Source: Candidatus Altarchaeota archaeon
GTDB lineage: Archaea; Altiarchaeota; Altiarchaeia; IMC4; SCGC-AAA252-I15
DNA: 45,683 bases
Direction: 5' to 3'
Assembly (NCBI GenBank): GCA_028712125.1
Contig: JAQTQS010000003.1
Location: 1 to 45,683 of the forward strand
Part shown: piece by piece, positions 25,346 to 35,756 of the stretch
Numbering within the stretch: the stretch's first letter is position 1
Layout of the letters: every line of letters begins with the position of its first letter
The notes under the pieces: generated by a model
Seen by the model: only the letters and a program-made list of their open reading frames with translations
What the model was told of the DNA's origin: nothing
Databases searched by the model: none
Position numbers and translations under genes: made by a program

Positions 25346-27381
25346 AACAGTCCTCCTATTATGAGGTCTATGATTTTTATCCCTGCGAATGGGGCTATTA
25401 TGCCTCCGAGGCCGTATATCAGCATGTTCCTCCGGAATATCTGTTCGACGGACATCGGCTCGTATTTCACTCCCTTGAGCGCGAGAGGTATCATCAATGG
25501 TATGATTATTGCGTTGAATATCACGGCTGAGAGTATCGCGCTTTCCGGCGTTGACAGGCGCAGTATGTTAAAGGCTTCGAGTTCAGGGTATATTCCGTAC
25601 AGCGCCGCCGGGACTATCGCGAAATATTTTGCCAGGTCGTTTGCGATGCTGAATGTGGTGAGCGCCCCCCTTGTCATGAGTATCTCCCTTCCGACCTTCA
25701 CTATTTCTATAAGCTTGGCCGGGTGGTTGTCGAGGTCTATCATGTTGGCGGCTTCCTTTGCGACCTGCGTGCCCTCGCTCATCGCCACCGCAACGTCGGC
25801 TTGCGCAAGAGCGGGTGCGTCGTTGGTTCCGTCGCCGGTCATTGCAACCATGAAGCCTTGCTTTTGCTCGTCGCGTATTATCCTCAGCTTGTCTTCCGGC
25901 TTTGCCTGCGCCATATAGTGCTCGACGCCGGCCTCCTTTGCTATATGGGCCGCCGTCAGCGGGTTGTCGCCGGTTATGATTACTATCTTTATGCCCATCC
26001 TGGCGACCTCTGCAAGGCGCTCCTTGATGTTCGGCTTCAGCACGTCTTTTAGGTGTATCACGCCCAGGATTTTGTCGTCGACCTGCACCAGGAGGGGCGT
26101 GCCGCCGCTTTCTGCGATTTTGTCCACCTCCTCGTTTACGCCTTCGGGCGTCATGCCTCCGAGCTTGGCCGCGTTCTCGATTATTGAATCCGCCGCGCCC
26201 TTCCTGTACGAGCGGCCGTCGTAGTCCACGCCGCTTATGCGCGTGTGGGGGGTGAATGGTATGACCGTCATTTTTTGCTCGTAGGCGTTGAACTGTATTC
26301 CGTATTTGTCCCTTGCGAGGGCCAAGATGCTCTTGCCTTCGGGCGTATCGTCTCCGACCGACGTTATCAGGGATGACAACGCCAGCTCTTTTTTAGTGAG
26401 TCCGCTGAAGGGTATGAAATCAACGGCCTGCCTGTTGCCGTATGTTATGGTACCGGTCTTGTCGAGGAGTATCGTGCTTACGTCACCGGCCGCTTCGACG
26501 GCCTTGCCTGAGAGTACGACCACTTTTTTGTTGAATAGGCGGTCCATGCCTGCTATCCCTATGGCCGGCAGCAGGGCGGCGATGGTGGTCGGCGCAAGGC
26601 AGACGAACAATGAGATGAGGACTGCGAGTTCTACGGCTGAGCCGCGTCCTATCGTGTTTGCGCTGTAGTATGACAATGCCCAGAGGTTTGCGACCACGAA
26701 GAGGAATATCCCGGTCAGCCATAGCAGGAGGGTGTCCAATGCTATCTCGTTCGGGGTCTTCGGCCTCTTGGCGGCGTCTATCATGTTAACCATCCTGTCG
26801 ACGAAGGTCTCGCCGGAATTTACGGTTATTTTCACCATGCACGTGTTTGCTATGACTTTGGTTCCCGCGACGACGCCGCAGCGCTCCCCGCCGGATTCCC
26901 TTACGACGGGGGCGGACTCCCCTGTGACCGCGGACTCGTCCATGAGGACCGAGCCTGCGAGCACCTCGCCGTCTGAGGGGACGATGTCGCCTATGGCCAA
27001 AAGCACTATGTCGCCGCGCTTGAGGTCTGATGCGCTCACTATGTCGTACGCCGCGTGGAAGTCGGGCGCATCAAGCCTCTTGGCAGTCACGTCCTCCCGC
27101 CCCTTCTTCAACTCGTCGGTCCTGGCCTTCCCCCTAAGCTCGGCGAATGACTCGGCGAAGGTGCTGAACAGGACGGTAAGCCAGAGCCACACTGTTATTC
27201 CCAGTATGAACCTTGCAGGCCTGCCTGAGAGCATGGCGTCGAGGAGGCCGAGCGTGGTTATAACGCTCCCTATCTCGACCGAGAACATGACCGGGTTCCT
27301 CCATAGCCTCCAAGGGCTCAGCCTCTTGAACGCGTCTTTGCATGCGGCAGCCAAAATTTCCGGGTTGAAAATGCCTGGCAT
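25342..27381 (-). CDS. kdpB: K+-transporting ATPase B subunit (start refined to MPGIFNPEIL)
   Basis: ILLDKTGTITYGNRQA, MDESAVTGESAPV, MTGDGTNDAPALAQADVAVAMSEGTQ. Confidence 0.96.
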   Translation of the reverse strand: MPGIFNPEILAAACKDAFKRLSPWRLWRNPVMFSVEIGSVITTLGLLDAMLSGRPARFILGITVWLWLTVLFSTFAESFAELRGKARTDELKKGREDVTAKRLDAPDFHAAYDIVSASDLKRGDIVLLAIGDIVPSDGEVLAGSVLMDESAVTGESAPVVRESGGERCGVVAGTKVIANTCMVKITVNSGETFVDRMVNMIDAAKRPKTPNEIALDTLLLWLTGIFLFVVANLWALSYYSANTIGRGSAVELAVLISLFVCLAPTTIAALLPAIGIAGMDRLFNKKVVVLSGKAVEAAGDVSTILLDKTGTITYGNRQAVDFIPFSGLTKKELALSSLITSVGDDTPEGKSILALARDKYGIQFNAYEQKMTVIPFTPHTRISGVDYDGRSYRKGAADSIIENAAKLGGMTPEGVNEEVDKIAESGGTPLLVQVDDKILGVIHLKDVLKPNIKERLAEVARMGIKIVIITGDNPLTAAHIAKEAGVEHYMAQAKPEDKLRIIRDEQKQGFMVAMTGDGTNDAPALAQADVAVAMSEGTQVAKEAANMIDLDNHPAKLIEIVKVGREILMTRGALTTFSIANDLAKYFAIVPAALYGIYPELEAFNILRLSTPESAILSAVIFNAIIIPLMIPLALKGVKYEPMSVEQIFRRNMLIYGLGGIIAPFAGIKIIDLIIGGLL

Positions 27382-29111
27382 CAGAAGACACCTCCGGTAA
27401 TCATCAGCAGGTGTTCGACTATCGGGCCCAGGGCGAGGGCCGGCAGGAATGATATCGTGTCGACCAGCACGATGACCATGATGAGCCATATTATGAACGT
27501 CATGGTGCTTGTCCGAAGGACGTCCGGGGACTGGTAGACTTTTTTCGCCGCGAGCGAGCCGGCCAGCGCTAGCGCCGCTATCGCTGGTATGAACCTTCCG
27601 GCAAGCATGGCTATGGCCCCCATCAGGTTGTAAAACACCGTATTGGCATTAAGGCCTCCGAAGGCGCTTCCGTTGTTGTTCGCCATTGAGGCGAACGCGT
27701 ACAGTATCTCGCTTACGCCGTGCGGCCCCATGTTGTATATCGAGGATGCGCCTTCAGGCAGCAGTATCGCAATGGCTGAGAACAATAGCACGAGCATGGG
27801 CGGTATGAGCACGATGATGACCGAGCATCTCATGTCGATTGCTTCTATCTTCTTTCCGAGGTATTCCGGCGTCCTGCCGACCATTAGGCCGGCGACGAAG
27901 ACCGCGATTATAACGTAGGGGAGCATCGTGTATAATCCGGAGCCTATGCCGCCGGGGCAGACTTCCCCGAGCATGATGAGGGCCATCGGCATCATCCCCC
28001 CGAGGGGTGTCATCGAGTCGTGCATTGAGTTGACTGACCCTGTCGAGGTCCCGGTCGTGGCTGCGGCGTATAGCACGCTCCCGCCTATTCCGAATCTGGT
28101 TTCCTTGCCTTCCAGGTAGTCGCCGCTTATGCCCGCATTTTCCAGCAGTGGATTGCCTTTCAGCTCGAAGTAATAGCCGAATGCGTATGCGGCAGCAAGG
28201 AATAGCATCATCACGGCGAAAATTGCCCATCCCTGCCTCGTATCCTTTGCCATGCGCCCGAACGTGTAGGTCAACGAGAAGGGTATTGCGAGTATCATGA
28301 GTATCTCAAGGATGTTTGTGAGCGGCGTGGGGTTTTCGAACGGGTGGGCTGCATTGGCGCCGAAAAATCCGCCGCCGTTGTTGCCAAGCTCCTTAATCGC
28401 CTCCTGGGACGCCACGGGCCCCATCGGTATCTCCTGCGTTGTGACGTTTCTCCCGTCGGACGCGACGTACGGCTCCATCAGATTTGAGTTCACGTAGGGA
28501 CTGAAGTTTTGTATCACGCCCTGGGATGCGAGCAATAGCGCGCCGGCAAAGGCGGCAGGCAATAGTAGGTATACCGTGCCGCGGGCCATGTCGGCCCAGA
28601 AGTTGCCGAGCGTGCGGCTGGACTGCCTTGTTATGCCGCGTATTAGCGCGATGGCTATGCAAAGCCCGGTCGCGGCCGAAAGGAAGTTCTGGACCGCGAG
28701 GCCGGCCATTTGGGTGAAGTAGCTTGCCTGCGATTCGCCGGAGTAGGCCTGCCAGTTGGTGTTTGTCACAAAGCTTACGGCGGTGTTTACCGCGAGGTCC
28801 CATCTGAACCCGCCGTAGTTCTGGGGGTTTAGCGGGAGGTATTGCTGGAACAGGAGGATTGCAAGGAGCGCGGCTATTCCGATGATGTTGAAGAGCATCA
28901 TTGAGACTGCGTAATCCTTCCAGTCCATCTCCTCGCTGGGGTTGATGCCGCAGGCTTCGTATGCCGACTCCTCCAGAATCCGGAGGAACTTGCACCGCCC
29001 TTCAAAGACCCGCGCTATGTACAGGCCGAGCGGCTTGGCTATTAGTAGGACTGCCAGCATGCACAGGCCGAATACGGCGGTGTCGGCGGCGACGTTTGCC
29101 ATATACATCAC
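27381..29111 (-). CDS. kdpA: K+-transporting ATPase A subunit
   Basis: FVTNTNWQAYSGES, NNGGGFFGANAAHPFENP, GTSTGSVNSMHDSMTPLGGM, ANNNGSAFGGL. Confidence 0.96.
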   Translation of the reverse strand: MMYMANVAADTAVFGLCMLAVLLIAKPLGLYIARVFEGRCKFLRILEESAYEACGINPSEEMDWKDYAVSMMLFNIIGIAALLAILLFQQYLPLNPQNYGGFRWDLAVNTAVSFVTNTNWQAYSGESQASYFTQMAGLAVQNFLSAATGLCIAIALIRGITRQSSRTLGNFWADMARGTVYLLLPAAFAGALLLASQGVIQNFSPYVNSNLMEPYVASDGRNVTTQEIPMGPVASQEAIKELGNNGGGFFGANAAHPFENPTPLTNILEILMILAIPFSLTYTFGRMAKDTRQGWAIFAVMMLFLAAAYAFGYYFELKGNPLLENAGISGDYLEGKETRFGIGGSVLYAAATTGTSTGSVNSMHDSMTPLGGMMPMALIMLGEVCPGGIGSGLYTMLPYVIIAVFVAGLMVGRTPEYLGKKIEAIDMRCSVIIVLIPPMLVLLFSAIAILLPEGASSIYNMGPHGVSEILYAFASMANNNGSAFGGLNANTVFYNLMGAIAMLAGRFIPAIAALALAGSLAAKKVYQSPDVLRTSTMTFIIWLIMVIVLVDTISFLPALALGPIVEHLLMITGGVF

Positions 29112-29451
29112 TTCTGCATTAATTTCGTTTATGGCGCCCTAACGCTGCAAGATTGGGGGAGTAGGATTCGCCAATAGTGTATAGTTGTATTTGTGTTTAA
29201 AACTTGGCCCATTTTATGAGTATATCATATATTTAATGAGCTTTTAAGGCGGGTTTTATCCCACATTTCTGCGAATCAGCTGGAGGAATCACGATTTCTA
29301 TTAGGGGAGTAGGTTGTACGATAAAATGCAGGACAGCAGGTATAATGCCCATAATTTGTATCATGGAAGTTCGGTCTTCATCCTGACGCGATGTTTAACA
29401 AGGCAAACAAATCCGCAGGACTTCCGGCTTAACCCGCCTTACAGTGCGCTC

Positions 29452-31992
29452 TTAGAGGTCGTTTCTTGCGTAAAATATCCTTTTCGTGATTTCCACGCAC
29501 ACGAGGTAGACTAGGACGATGCCCGCCAGGGCGGCGAGGATTGGCAGGGACAATGGCGCAAAGCCGAAATACTTTGCCAGCGGGGTGTAGGGCAGCAGCC
29601 AGCCTAACGCGACGCACAGTATGCTGCTCGCCAAAAGAGACCTGCTTGCGTTGCTCTGTATGAAGGGGATTTTCTTGGTCCTTATGACGTGTATCACCAG
29701 CGTCTGCGTCGCGAGCGATTCCATGAACCAGCCGGTCTGGAATGCGGCCTGCGAAAGGCCGAATATGCCGTAGAGCACGATGAATGAGATGATGTCGAAC
29801 ACGGAGCTGACCGGGCCGAAGACTATCATGAATTTCCTTATGAATTTCATGTCCCAGCGCTTGGGCTTCTGGATGAATTCCTTGTCCACGTTGTCGGTCG
29901 GTATCGTTATCTGCGAGAAGTCGTAGATGAAGTTGTTGAGGAGTATCTGGACGGGCAGCATCGGTAGGAACGGCAGGTATACTACGGCGCCGAGGACGCT
30001 GAACATGTTGCCGAAGTTTGAGGAAAGGCCCATCATTATGTATTTCAGGGTGTTGCCGAACGTTTTCCTGCCTTCCAGTATTCCGTGGCGTAGGACCCGG
30101 AGGCTCTTTCTCGTGAGGATTATGTCGGCCGACTCCCTTGCGACGTCGACTGCGCTGCTCACCGAGATTCCGATGTCCGCCGCCTTTAGCGACGGCGCGT
30201 CGTTGATGCCGTCGCCCATGTAGCCGACGACGTGGCCGTTGGCCCTTAGGGCGTTTATGACACGGTTTTTCTCGTCAGGGGAGAAGCGTGCGAAGATTGT
30301 GGTCTTTTCGGCGCGGACGCGCAGCGCGTCGTCTGTGAGGTGGTCTATCTCGGCTCCCAGCAATATTCCCTTTATCGGCAGGCTTATGTCGTCGCATATC
30401 TTCTTTGTGACGAGCTCGTTGTCGCCGGTGATGATTTTTATTTCCACTCCCGCGTGGTGGAGCTCCTGGAGGACTTCCTTGACGTCGGATTTTGGGGGGT
30501 CGAGGAACGAGACGAAGCCGAGCAATTTCATGTCCTTCTCGTCGTGCTTGCTGTAGGACTTTGCCTCGGGCACTTCCCGGACTGCGACTGCAAGGACGCG
30601 ATAGCCGTCCATGCTTAGGCTGTGGTACTGTTCGCGCACCTTCTCCTTGGCTTCGTGAGTGAGAGGCATGGGTTTTCCGTCGTGCTCGTATGTTTCGCAC
30701 GACTTGAACACCTCTTCAGGCGCGCCCTTGGTTATGAGAATCCTCTTTCCAGACCGTCCTGCGACGACGCTCATCTTCTTCCGGACGAAGTCGAACGGAA
30801 TCTCGTCGACCTTCTCGTAGGCGGAGATGTCCATCGCCTTGAACTCCAGTACTGCGGTGTCCAGCGGGTTCTTGATTCCGGTCTGGTATGAGCTGTTGAG
30901 GTATACGTGCAGCAGCACGCTCTCTGAATGCCTGCCTACGGCGTCCGTATATTTGACAAGCTGTATCTTGTCCTGAGTCAGGGTCCCGGTCTTGTCGGTG
31001 CAAAGCACGTCCATGCTGCCGAAGTTCGGTATCGAGGCCAGCCTTTTCACGATGACCCCCTCCTTCGCCATGCCAAGGGAGCCCTTGGCCATCGTAACGG
31101 ACATTATCATCGGCAAAAGCTCTGGAGTAAGCCCGACCGCGACGGCGAGCGCGAACAGGAAGGAGTCAATAAGGTCTCGCTTCATCATCGCGTTGAAGAG
31201 GAATATCAGCAGGACCAGGAAGAACGTCGCCTTCATCACGAGATGGCCGAAGTCGTTTATCCCCCGGTCGAAGTCGGTCTCTTCGGACGGAGACGAAAGC
31301 TTTGAAGCTATCTTCCCGAACTCTGTATGGCTTCCGGTCTTCAGCACGATTGCCGTGGCCGAGCCGCTTATGACGTTTGTCCCTAGGAATACGATGTTGT
31401 GCATCTCGGAGACCGAGTGCTCGGCTTCGTGAAGTTTTGCGGCGGTCTTCTCGGATGGGAAGGACTCGCCTGTCAGCGAGGACTGGTTGACGAAGAAATC
31501 CTTGGCGGATATGATGCGGGCGTCCGCGGGCACCATGCTGCCCGCGCTCAGGAACAGGACGTCGCCCTCGCAGATGTCGGAATGGAACACTTCCTTTCTT
31601 GCGCCGTCCCGGCTTACGGTGACCTTGGTGCGGACTATCTGCTTCAGCTTCTCCGAGGCCTTGCCGGCATTGTATTCCAGGAAGAAGTCCAATATGACGC
31701 CGAGCAGCACCATCACGGCGATGATGATTGCGTCTGCGAACTCCCCCAGAAAGGCCGACACGCCCGCCGCTATCAGCAGGATGATGACCAGCGGGCTCTT
31801 GAAATGCGAGAGGAACTCGAAAATCACGTTCAGACGCTTCCGCTCGGAAATCACGTTCGGCCCGTAGGCGGCAATGCGCCTCTTGGCCTCGCGCTCTGAA
31901 AGGCCGTTTGCGGATGTCTTCAGCTCGGCGGCCACGTCATCCGCTTCGCGGCTGGCGAAGTATGCGAGGGTCTTTTCGGTGAACGGCATCAT
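29452..31992 (-). CDS. mgtA: Mg2+-transporting P-type ATPase (MgtA-like)
   Basis: VLCTDKTGTLTQDKIQL, NQSSLTGESFPSEK, GYMGDGINDAPSLKAADIGISVSSAVDVARESADIILT. Confidence 0.9.
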   Translation of the reverse strand: MMPFTEKTLAYFASREADDVAAELKTSANGLSEREAKRRIAAYGPNVISERKRLNVIFEFLSHFKSPLVIILLIAAGVSAFLGEFADAIIIAVMVLLGVILDFFLEYNAGKASEKLKQIVRTKVTVSRDGARKEVFHSDICEGDVLFLSAGSMVPADARIISAKDFFVNQSSLTGESFPSEKTAAKLHEAEHSVSEMHNIVFLGTNVISGSATAIVLKTGSHTEFGKIASKLSSPSEETDFDRGINDFGHLVMKATFFLVLLIFLFNAMMKRDLIDSFLFALAVAVGLTPELLPMIMSVTMAKGSLGMAKEGVIVKRLASIPNFGSMDVLCTDKTGTLTQDKIQLVKYTDAVGRHSESVLLHVYLNSSYQTGIKNPLDTAVLEFKAMDISAYEKVDEIPFDFVRKKMSVVAGRSGKRILITKGAPEEVFKSCETYEHDGKPMPLTHEAKEKVREQYHSLSMDGYRVLAVAVREVPEAKSYSKHDEKDMKLLGFVSFLDPPKSDVKEVLQELHHAGVEIKIITGDNELVTKKICDDISLPIKGILLGAEIDHLTDDALRVRAEKTTIFARFSPDEKNRVINALRANGHVVGYMGDGINDAPSLKAADIGISVSSAVDVARESADIILTRKSLRVLRHGILEGRKTFGNTLKYIMMGLSSNFGNMFSVLGAVVYLPFLPMLPVQILLNNFIYDFSQITIPTDNVDKEFIQKPKRWDMKFIRKFMIVFGPVSSVFDIISFIVLYGIFGLSQAAFQTGWFMESLATQTLVIHVIRTKKIPFIQSNASRSLLASSILCVALGWLLPYTPLAKYFGFAPLSLPILAALAGIVLVYLVCVEITKRIFYARNDL

Positions 31993-32139
31993 TAGGAAAT
32001 TTGATTACGGCAATATATACAAGCCGCATGCGTTTCACGACGGCCCAGTATGAGACAATGATACGTCCGGGCAAGACCGCGGGCCGATTTAGAATGAGAT
32101 GATTCCTTGTTTTGCCCGCCTTCAGAAGGAGGAGGGGGC

Positions 32140-32149
32140 ATATAATATA
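32140..32149 (+). promoter_or_regulatory. TATA-like element (ATATAATATA) upstream of the giant-protein pair
   Basis: Centred about 27 bp upstream of the GTG at 32172, consistent with a leaderless archaeal transcript. Confidence 0.45.
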
Positions 32150-32171
32150 GTATCCTGCGTATTGATTAAAT

Positions 32172-35100
32172 GTGTCTAAATTAAATCCGCCCGGCCGCCG
32201 TCATGGCAAGCATGTGGAAGTGGTCATCAACAAGGACGGCCTTACAGCTCCCGTTCCTAATGGCATCGGCCAAAAAGAAGCGGCTAAAGAGGTGTTCTCG
32301 GATGTAATATTGAACGCCTCGTCCATCAGGGAGAAATTCGTCTTCCAGCGGCTGATACATGAAGCGAAGTCGGCAGGCTTGGACAGCGCCGCAGGGCGCA
32401 GGACGGTGGAGGAACTGCTCCGAGGCAGGAAGCCGATGGGTGTCGCATCCCCTGCTGAAGTGGACGGCAAGGGTGAGGTCGAGGCGGTTATAAGGGACGG
32501 AAAGCCGCATACCGTAGTGACCACCGCGAACCCTCAAGAGTTCGTTGATGACAAGAGAACCATCGAGATTGAGCGTGGCAAAAAAGATACCGACTATACA
32601 AAAATAAGTCGGATACTCAGGAAGATATACTACGGCGAGCCATACCCGCCAAGTCCGGAAGTCAGGCTGCTCGGCCCGAAGGAAGACACTGCCGGCAGGG
32701 TTGTCATCAGGCTGAAAGATTCTACAATATCTGTTGAGGGTCTTCCCTCAGGATTGGGCGCGGTCATGCCATTGGCCGGCGCGTCAGCAGTCGGCGCCGA
32801 GTCCAAAGACCGTGTCTCTGTTGTAAGGTTCAAGCCTGGCGTAGCCAGGGAATTTCTTAATGAAGACGAGCTGATGTTCTTCACTGGATGGGCTAGAAAC
32901 ATGTTGGAGGCGAGGGGCCTTATCCCTGAGAAAGGAGCCAAGAAGCCTGAGGGGAAGGCCCCCACGCGGAAGCCGGGGAAAAGCCAGGAACAGCTTCGGC
33001 CTGCTGGTCTTGACGAGCTTATTGGTCTTATTAATGAAATCGAGGCGAATCCCATGCTCCGTAGGGATAAGGAGGCTAAGGGGCTGACACAGGTGGAGTT
33101 GGGCGTCGTCGACAGGCACATTGGCCTGCTTGACGAGGACAAGAGGCTCCAGTGCTGGGTTGCTCTGGACTACATGTCGCCTTCCGGCAGGGAGAACGTC
33201 GTGAAACGGCTTGCTAGAATCGGCATCTCAAACATGCCAGCAGCCGATAAGAAGGAGGCTGTTGTGGACGTTTTCGGGAGGTCGATCCGCTTCGACGCAC
33301 AGAGGGAGATGCTAAGCTGGATTGATGACGGGCTTGTCATGACAATTGACCAGAAGCCGGAATTAAGGCAGATGAACAAGGGCTTGAAGACAATTGGGCT
33401 GCTGGGGGCGGGCGAGAAGGCGGAATCTGTCGAAGAGGTCTCCTCAGGCAAGAACAGGAGATGGTCTATTAGGACGAACAGAAACAAGGCATGGCTTCTC
33501 GCATATGACAAGGTCCGGGGTAGGGTCGCGTTTTATGAGGGGGCCGAAGGACCGAAAAACCTGCGTGCGACCGTGCTTGCTGACATTGATGCGCATAACG
33601 CCTCGACGTTTCACCTCTATGACGAGAAGATGCCTGCCGAGTTCATGAGGAAGTACTGCGCGGTCGGCGGCCTTTTCTGGAGCAAGGTCGGTCTGCCAAA
33701 GGAGCAGCTTGAAAAGGCAAAGGAAATCGTCGACAAAGTGGGGGGCGACCACAAGATAACTTTCCTTAAGGTTGTCAGCAGAATGTCTTTGAGGTCGAAT
33801 GACGACCGTGCGGGACTCATCGAAAACATTCTGGAGAAGGCAAGGGCGTATGAGAAAGACCCGGCAAAGATGTGTGTCGAGCTTACCGGCTCCCTACACA
33901 TCAACCTGGCGAGGCTCATGATAAACTCAACGGTGTTCGAGATGGACTGCATACGGCAGGCCGAGAAACCCGCCTTCATAGACGGCATCTTCAGGCTAGT
34001 GGAGGACACGAGCGAGGGATTAGACAAACGTAGGAACAGGTTCGCGAACGCCTACGCCATCTGCGACAGGGCTGACGCAGTGGAAGTGCTGCACTCCACA
34101 CCGACCTACATTCTGGCGAAAGAGACGCTCGCGGCCATGACCGCAAAGAAGCCAACGGCGGATTTCCTAAACTTCATGTTCCTGACTTCGATAAACGCAG
34201 ACTTCATGAGGATGTCATTCGAAGCGCTAGCCAAGGCGGACGACGTATCGGACCATGCGCAATACCTCCATGAAAAGTCCGCCCAGACCATCAGCGTGCT
34301 TGACGACATAAGGACCGACGCCAAGTTCAGGGAATACTACGAGCCGTTAAAAAGGGGTGACGCTCATATCCCAAACGTCGATGACGCCGACATGGACGGG
34401 CTTAGAGGGGCGGTCAGGCTGTTCGATGCCGCGGCGTCGGACACGGACTATATAGCGAAATTCACGGGACCCCTTGCCAGGATGGCTAAAGAGAGCCCTG
34501 AGGCGGCCATTGAATATGCTGCAAGGTACACGCCAAGGACCGCCGCCGGGTGGGACGGCACCGTCGTGCAATACGAGGGCCTTGCCGAATCCGCAGGCAA
34601 AGTCGCCAGAATCGCTGATGACGACGCCTACAGGAGTCTTTTCATCCAGAGGCTCGAACGCGTCAAGAAAATCCGCGACTTCGACAACACGAATGTAAAA
34701 GGGATAAAGGACAGGTCCCTTGCCGAGGCGATCTCGCTTACCATGGCCAATGGACCCAATCAGATGGAATTCCTGACCCGCTCCGGCGTCCTTGAGGCTG
34801 CCGAATACTGCGCAGACTTGAAGCCGGACAGGGATTACCTCCTAAGGGAGTTCCTAGCGTGCCTGGGGGATAATCCGCAGCTGAACGTCGCAAAGGCCTA
34901 CACCATCCTCTTCAGGGTGGACGATATGCAGTCTATGAACGATGCGAGAGCCTTCCTTCGGAGGAGTGTGCTTAACGACGACGACTTGAAATCGATAAGC
35001 GCTGAGCAGTGGAAGGAAATGGAAGGCGAGCCAAAAAAGATACTGGCTGCCTTCAGAGGTCTTGAAACGAAAAAGAGGGAGTACCAGAACGCGCTAGTCG

Positions 35101-35756
35101 AACTGCCCGCCGGAATGAAATCCGAGTATGAGAAGCTCGCAGAGAGAATTCCAAAACTGAAGGACGCAGAATCGGCGAGAAAGCTTGCGGCGATTACATC
35201 AGGCCACACGCCAGAAGTGCAGGCAGCGGTCCTCGCTCTCATAGGCGATGTCTCGACGACAGCCGACCCGGCCGAAACGCAGACAGCAATGGACAGAGCA
35301 GCCGGCATGCTGGACTCCAAGGCACTTGTTAGAAGGCTTGGAGAAATGCTGTATGCGCCCTACTCCGCAGGAAGGTTCACCGCCCTCTTGAGGGGTAAGG
35401 TTGACAGGTTCAGGATGAGGGAGCCGGAGGCGGTCGTAGAGTCAGCATTCAAGGACAGAACCTTCCAGCTCGAATACGCCATCGAACAAGGGACGGGAGA
35501 CTGGTCTTCCCACGAGGGAGACCGGGGCAGAACGATACAGATGATAGCCGAAGCACCCGAGGGCTACCGGCCTTATGTCATGGCAATCGGGGCCGGCAGG
35601 CTCCAGAGGGAAATAACCTCAAATCCAAACTACCTGAATGACTTGTACATGTATCTCTATCAGAATCCTGACGTCACCGCCCTTGCAGGACCATTATGCG
35701 TGCGGGCGGAGAACGACGGCAGGCTTGAAGTGCTCAGGGGCGCAAAAATAACATGA
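32172..35756 (+). CDS. Giant predicted alpha-helical protein, 1194 aa, unknown function
   Basis: Long uninterrupted ORF with GTG start; no motif recognised; ATGA overlap with the next gene. Confidence 0.85.
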   Translation: MSKLNPPGRRHGKHVEVVINKDGLTAPVPNGIGQKEAAKEVFSDVILNASSIREKFVFQRLIHEAKSAGLDSAAGRRTVEELLRGRKPMGVASPAEVDGKGEVEAVIRDGKPHTVVTTANPQEFVDDKRTIEIERGKKDTDYTKISRILRKIYYGEPYPPSPEVRLLGPKEDTAGRVVIRLKDSTISVEGLPSGLGAVMPLAGASAVGAESKDRVSVVRFKPGVAREFLNEDELMFFTGWARNMLEARGLIPEKGAKKPEGKAPTRKPGKSQEQLRPAGLDELIGLINEIEANPMLRRDKEAKGLTQVELGVVDRHIGLLDEDKRLQCWVALDYMSPSGRENVVKRLARIGISNMPAADKKEAVVDVFGRSIRFDAQREMLSWIDDGLVMTIDQKPELRQMNKGLKTIGLLGAGEKAESVEEVSSGKNRRWSIRTNRNKAWLLAYDKVRGRVAFYEGAEGPKNLRATVLADIDAHNASTFHLYDEKMPAEFMRKYCAVGGLFWSKVGLPKEQLEKAKEIVDKVGGDHKITFLKVVSRMSLRSNDDRAGLIENILEKARAYEKDPAKMCVELTGSLHINLARLMINSTVFEMDCIRQAEKPAFIDGIFRLVEDTSEGLDKRRNRFANAYAICDRADAVEVLHSTPTYILAKETLAAMTAKKPTADFLNFMFLTSINADFMRMSFEALAKADDVSDHAQYLHEKSAQTISVLDDIRTDAKFREYYEPLKRGDAHIPNVDDADMDGLRGAVRLFDAAASDTDYIAKFTGPLARMAKESPEAAIEYAARYTPRTAAGWDGTVVQYEGLAESAGKVARIADDDAYRSLFIQRLERVKKIRDFDNTNVKGIKDRSLAEAISLTMANGPNQMEFLTRSGVLEAAEYCADLKPDRDYLLREFLACLGDNPQLNVAKAYTILFRVDDMQSMNDARAFLRRSVLNDDDLKSISAEQWKEMEGEPKKILAAFRGLETKKREYQNALVELPAGMKSEYEKLAERIPKLKDAESARKLAAITSGHTPEVQAAVLALIGDVSTTADPAETQTAMDRAAGMLDSKALVRRLGEMLYAPYSAGRFTALLRGKVDRFRMREPEAVVESAFKDRTFQLEYAIEQGTGDWSSHEGDRGRTIQMIAEAPEGYRPYVMAIGAGRLQREITSNPNYLNDLYMYLYQNPDVTALAGPLCVRAENDGRLEVLRGAKIT

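Noticed and set aside
29112-29451. Possible Mg2+ or K+ riboswitch between kdpA and mgtA
   Set aside because: Both genes are on the minus strand, and I could not recognise a known aptamer fold by eye.
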